NCBI GenBank assembly: GCA_020248985.1
Contig: JADCGL010000017.1
Coordinates: 186,001-250,000 of the forward strand
DNA: 64,000 nt
Reading direction: 5' to 3'
Source of the DNA: Telmatospirillum sp.
Lineage (GTDB): Bacteria > Pseudomonadota > Alphaproteobacteria > CACIAM-22H2
Shown: positions 60,637-64,000 of the stretch, piece by piece
How the letters are laid out: each line of letters starts with the position of its first letter
How positions within the stretch are numbered: the first letter of the stretch is position 1
Notes under the pieces: generated by a model
Database searches by the model: none
Told to the model about the DNA's origin: nothing
The model's input: the letters and a program-made list of their open reading frames with translations, nothing else
Position numbers and translations under genes: made by a program

Positions 60637-62379
60637 CTAGTCGCTTTCCTTCTCGGCCTTGCGCTTGAGGGCCGCACCCAGGATGTCGCCGAGCGAAGCG
60701 CCGGAGTCGGACGAGCCGAACTTCTCCATCGCTTCCTTGTCGTCCTCGATTTCGCGCGCCTTGATCGAGAGCTGGATCTTGCGGCTGGCGCGGTCGAGCT
60801 GGGTGATCTTCGCATCGACCTTTTCGCCGATCGCGTAGCGCTCGGGGCGCTGTTCGGCGCGGTCGCGCGACAGGTCCGACTTGCGGATGAAGCCCGTGAC
60901 GCCGTCGGCCAGCGTGAGTTCCACGCCGTTGTCCTGCACGGCCGAAACCGTGCCGGTGATGATGTCGCCCTTCTTGAAACCCTGGGCGGCCGATTCGAAC
61001 GGATCGGAGGTGAGCTGCTTGATGCCGAGCGAAATGCGCTCTTTTTCGACGTCGACGTCGAGCACCTTCACCTTCACCGTGTCGCCCTTCTTGTAGTCCT
61101 TGATGGCTTCTTCGCCGGACTTCTCCCAGTCGATGTCCGAGAGATGGACCATGCCGTCGATGTCGCCGACCAGACCCACGAACAGACCGAACTCGGTGAT
61201 GTTCTTGATCTCGCCTTCCATCTCGCTGCCGGCCGTGAACTTCGTCTTGAACACGTCCCAGGGATTGTCCATGCACTGCTTGAGGCCGAGCGAGATGCGG
61301 CGCTTGGCGCTGTCGACGTCGAGCACCATCACTTCGACTTCCTGCGAGGTCGAAACGATCTTGCCCGGATGGACGTTCTTCTTTGTCCAGCTCATTTCCG
61401 AAACGTGCACGAGGCCTTCGATGCCGGCTTCCAGTTCCACGAACGCGCCGTAGTCGGTGATGTTCGTCACGCGGCCGTTGAAGCGCGCATTGGCCGGATA
61501 CTTAGCGGCCACGCCTTCCCACGGATCGGCTTCGAGCTGCTTCATGCCGAGCGAGATGCGCTGGGTTTCGGCGTTGAAGCGGATGACCTGCACCTTGACG
61601 TGCTGGCCGATCGTCAGCGCTTCCGACGGATGGTTGATGCGCTTCCAGGCGATGTCGGTCACGTGCAGAAGGCCGTCCACGCCGCCCAAATCGACGAACG
61701 CGCCGTAGTCGGTGATGTTCTTGACCACGCCTTCGAGGATCTGGCCTTCCTTCAGCGAAGCGACCAGTTCCGAACGCTGCTCGGCGCGCGTCTCTTCGAG
61801 GACCGCGCGGCGCGAGACGACGATGTTGCCGCGGCTGCGGTCCATCTTGAGGATCTGGAAGGGCTGCGGCGTGCCCATGAGCGGCGTGATGTCGCGCACG
61901 GGGCGGATATCGACCTGGCTGCCGGGCAGGAACGCAACCGCACCGCCGAGATCGACCGTGAAGCCGCCCTTGACGCGGCCGAAGATGATGCCGTTGACGC
62001 GGGCATTGTCCTTGAAGTTCTTGTCGAGCGCACCCCAGGCTTCTTCGCGCTTGGCCTTGTCGCGGCTGAGGGCGGCTTCGCCGTGCTTGTCTTCCATGCG
62101 TTCGACGAACACGTCGACCGTGTCGCCGGCCTTGAGCTCGGCGGGAGCACCGGCGGTGCCGAATTCCTTGAGCGCCACGCGGCCTTCGGCCTTGAGGCCC
62201 ACGTCGATGATGGCGAAATCGCCTTCGATCGAAACGATGCGACCCTTGACGACGCGGCCGTCGAACGAGCCGCTTTCGCCGAGCGATTCCTGCAGCAGGG
62301 CCGCGAAGCTGTCGACGCCTGCGCCAGCGTTGCCCGATGCGGCCGTTTCGTGGCCGGTCAATTTGGATGCTTTAGCCAT
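60637..62379 (-). CDS. rpsA: 30S ribosomal protein S1
   Basis: A 580-residue protein with six S1 domains. Repeats are easily seen, such as GAFVDLGGVDGLLHVTDIAW, GAFVELEAGIEGLVHVSEMS and GLFVGLVGDIDGMVHLSDID. S1 recruits mRNA to the 30S subunit. A GGAA ribosome-binding site and a 99-base leader precede it; S1 leaders are commonly autoregulated. The tail carries Glu/Asp-rich sequence typical of alphaproteobacterial S1. Confidence 0.97.
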   Translation of the reverse strand: MAKASKLTGHETAASGNAGAGVDSFAALLQESLGESGSFDGRVVKGRIVSIEGDFAIIDVGLKAEGRVALKEFGTAGAPAELKAGDTVDVFVERMEDKHGEAALSRDKAKREEAWGALDKNFKDNARVNGIIFGRVKGGFTVDLGGAVAFLPGSQVDIRPVRDITPLMGTPQPFQILKMDRSRGNIVVSRRAVLEETRAEQRSELVASLKEGQILEGVVKNITDYGAFVDLGGVDGLLHVTDIAWKRINHPSEALTIGQHVKVQVIRFNAETQRISLGMKQLEADPWEGVAAKYPANARFNGRVTNITDYGAFVELEAGIEGLVHVSEMSWTKKNVHPGKIVSTSQEVEVMVLDVDSAKRRISLGLKQCMDNPWDVFKTKFTAGSEMEGEIKNITEFGLFVGLVGDIDGMVHLSDIDWEKSGEEAIKDYKKGDTVKVKVLDVDVEKERISLGIKQLTSDPFESAAQGFKKGDIITGTVSAVQDNGVELTLADGVTGFIRKSDLSRDRAEQRPERYAIGEKVDAKITQLDRASRKIQLSIKAREIEDDKEAMEKFGSSDSGASLGDILGAALKRKAEKESD

Positions 62380-62478
62380 GTAAGCGAGGTTCCTTTGGGT
62401 CTTTCAGCGCCGGTCGTCCGTAAAGCGCGATGCTTTCGGCCGACGCCGGGGTCGGGGTTCGCGATCCAGGGACCATCC

Positions 62479-63090
62479 CTAGCCGCGTGTTTTTGCCGCG
62501 ATGAGTGCCAGCGCTGCTTGGAAGGCGGCGGCGGCGTCCAGATCCGAGGTATCGAGCAGCTCGGCATCGTCGGCGGGTTTCATCGGTGCGGCAGCGCGTT
62601 CGCTGTCGCGTCGATCCCGCTCGGTCAAATCGGCGAAAACGCGCTCGTATATAGGGGTTTCGCCGCGCGCAAGCAACTCTTTGAATCGGCGCGTGGCGCG
62701 CGCTTGCGCACTCGCCGTCACGAAAATCTTCGCGACCTCCGGCCACGGGCATACGACCGTGCCCACGTCGCGCCCGTCGAGCACCGCCCCGCCCGGCTGG
62801 CGCGCGAAATTGCGCTGGAATTCCAGCAGGCTGGCGCGCACCGCCGGGATCGCCGAGACGACCGAGGCATGTTTGCCGACGGCCTCGCTGCGCAGATCGG
62901 GGGCGGCAAGATCGGACGCCGCAAACTGTGCGGCGGCGATTTCGGGCGCGAGCTTCTCGCGCAGGGCTTTCGACGCAACCGCACGATAAAGCGAACCCGT
63001 ATCGAGATGCGGCACACCGAAATGCGCGGCGAGCGCTTTGGCGAGCGTGCCCTTGCCGGCAGCGGCCGGGCCGTCGAGCGCGATGATCAA
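62479..63090 (-). CDS. cmk: Cytidylate kinase
   Basis: A 203-residue kinase that converts CMP/dCMP to the diphosphates. It has the P-loop [27 protein letters not shown] and [13 protein letters not shown]. The start codon is TTG at 63090, whose bases overlap the aroA stop (TTGA), so cmk is translationally coupled to aroA; no ATG lies at a suitable position. Confidence 0.93.
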   Translation of the reverse strand: MIIALDGPAAAGKGTLAKALAAHFGVPHLDTGSLYRAVASKALREKLAPEIAAAQFAASDLAAPDLRSEAVGKHASVVSAIPAVRASLLEFQRNFARQPGGAVLDGRDVGTVVCPWPEVAKIFVTASAQARATRRFKELLARGETPIYERVFADLTERDRRDSERAAAPMKPADDAELLDTSDLDAAAAFQAALALIAAKTRG

Positions 63091-64000
63091 GCGTGCCCCA
63101 CCACGATGTCGCCGCCGAGTTCGGCCATGAGGGCGAGGAAATTCGGAAAGCTCGTGGCGATGGCGCCGATATCGTCGATCGACACCGCTTGGCGGCTGGC
63201 AAGCCCCATCACGAGGAAGCTCATCGCGATGCGATGGTCGAGATGCGTGGCGATCGCTGGCGTGCCCGGCGCCATGCCGGGCGGGGCACCGTCGCAGCCT
63301 TCGACGATCAGATCGTCGCCGTCGATGCGCACCTCCACGCCGCACGCGGCAAGCCCGCGCGCCACGGCCGACAGCCGGTCGCTTTCCTTGACGCGCAATT
63401 CGCCAAGGCCGCGCATGATCGTGCGGCCGCGCGCAAACGAAGCCGCGACCGCCAGGATCGGATATTCGTCGATCATCGAAGGTGCGCGCGCCGCCGGCAC
63501 GTCGACGCCGACGAGCGTGCCCGCGCGCACATGGATGTCGCCCACTTCTTCGCCGGCCGCTTCGCGACGGTCGCCGATGTCGAGCGTGGCGCCCATTTCG
63601 CGCAAAGTCTGGTAGAGGCCTGTGCGCCGCGCATTGAGGCCGACATTGCGCACGGTCAGTTCGGAGCCCGGCACGATCAAACCCGCCACGACCGGGAAGG
63701 CCGCCGACGAGGGGTCGCCCGGCACATGGATCGTGCAGCCGGAAAGCTCCGGCTGGCCCGTGAGCGCAATGCGCGACACGCCGTTTTCTTCGCGCACATC
63801 GAGCGTGGCGCCGAAATGGCGCAGCATGCGCTCGCTATGGTCGCGCGTCGGTTCCTTCTCGACCACGATCGTCTGGCCCGGTGCGGAGAGGCCCGCGAGC
63901 AGCACCGCACTTTTGACCTGGGCCGAGGGAACGGGCAGCGCGTATTCGATCGGGATGGGTGCGGCCGCGCCGATCACGGTCAACGGCAGCAGCACCTTGC
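63087..64000 (-). CDS. aroA: 3-phosphoshikimate 1-carboxyvinyltransferase (EPSP synthase), 5' end outside window
   Basis: The C-terminal 304 residues are visible. Motifs include [20 protein letters not shown], the catalytic [20 protein letters not shown] (Asp), [17 protein letters not shown] and [15 protein letters not shown]. The enzyme makes EPSP in the shikimate pathway. Residues near the active site appear intact. It is followed by cmk and rpsA, the usual alphaproteobacterial order. Confidence 0.95.
   Translation of the reverse strand, partial: KVLLPLTVIGAAAPIPIEYALPVPSAQVKSAVLLAGLSAPGQTIVVEKEPTRDHSERMLRHFGATLDVREENGVSRIALTGQPELSGCTIHVPGDPSSAAFPVVAGLIVPGSELTVRNVGLNARRTGLYQTLREMGATLDIGDRREAAGEEVGDIHVRAGTLVGVDVPAARAPSMIDEYPILAVAASFARGRTIMRGLGELRVKESDRLSAVARGLAACGVEVRIDGDDLIVEGCDGAPPGMAPGTPAIATHLDHRIAMSFLVMGLASRQAVSIDDIGAIATSFPNFLALMAELGGDIVVGHA

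Noticed and set aside
59518-63615. A 1365-residue plus-strand open frame
   Set aside because: It is antisense to sppA, rpsA, cmk and aroA, all well-recognised, and has no recognisable domain; long antisense frames are expected at this GC content.

Overview
The window is high-GC (roughly two thirds G+C) alphaproteobacterial chromosome. The evidence is conserved gene order: a chvI-chvG-hprK-rapZ-PTS block followed by ahcY, and an aroA-cmk-rpsA-sppA-ihfB-lapA block. A DivL-type pseudo-kinase, a DUF2336 protein and a PuuE-type deacetylase agree with this. Rhodospirillales or a close relative is my best guess; genus and species cannot be read from the sequence. Coding density is very high, many genes overlap by 4 bases, and no gene-free stretch exceeds 300 bases (the longest is 18944-19242). 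The long antisense ORFs common in such DNA were discarded.

Layout. 1-5521: a CHAT/TPR lipoprotein (cut by the window edge), a cyclic-nucleotide-binding protein and an exported protein, divergent from a TpsB/FhaC outer-membrane transporter, then a small exported Lys-rich protein. 5607-13241: a molybdate/tungstate locus. An eight-gene minus-strand operon runs tupB-tupC-tupA, a ModA-like binding protein, the molbindin Mop, and a FecCD/MolBCA-type importer. It faces a DNA-binding regulator with a binding-protein-like sensor domain and a MOSC protein. 13238-29984: an MFS exporter, an Aap-type amino-acid ABC system without its ATPase, two stand-alone NitT/TauT-type binding proteins, and a nitrogen-compound catabolic set: two PuuE-type deacetylases, a hydantoin-racemase-like protein, an amidohydrolase, two tandem AMDase/maleate-isomerase-like proteins and a complete Pot-type ABC importer.

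30006-38822: tRNA-Arg(CCG), an MsrQ-like haem membrane protein, a lipoprotein hydrolase, an ABC-2-type ATPase, a zinc-finger mini-protein overlapping polA, two Pro-rich mini-proteins, an unrecognised 387-residue protein and a YegD-like Hsp70. 39016-48076: a HugZ-like haem/FMN protein, the ChvI/ChvG two-component system, HprK, RapZ, EIIA, HPr and EI, then ahcY.

48149-50370 is the most striking segment. A low-GC, foreign-looking insert with one gene (a DctP solute-binding domain fused to a DUF900 alpha/beta hydrolase) sits between two direct copies of the end of ahcY and its terminator. No integrase or transposase is present. 50511-57757: a DivL-type kinase with Tyr in place of the phospho-accepting His, a degenerate EAL protein, a DUF2336 protein, an iron-binding protein gene with a strong promoter overlapped by Fur-like boxes, rlmJ and a double cold-shock protein. 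57918-64000: an ornithine cyclodeaminase-like gene, lapA-like, ihfB, sppA, rpsA, cmk and the 3' part of aroA.
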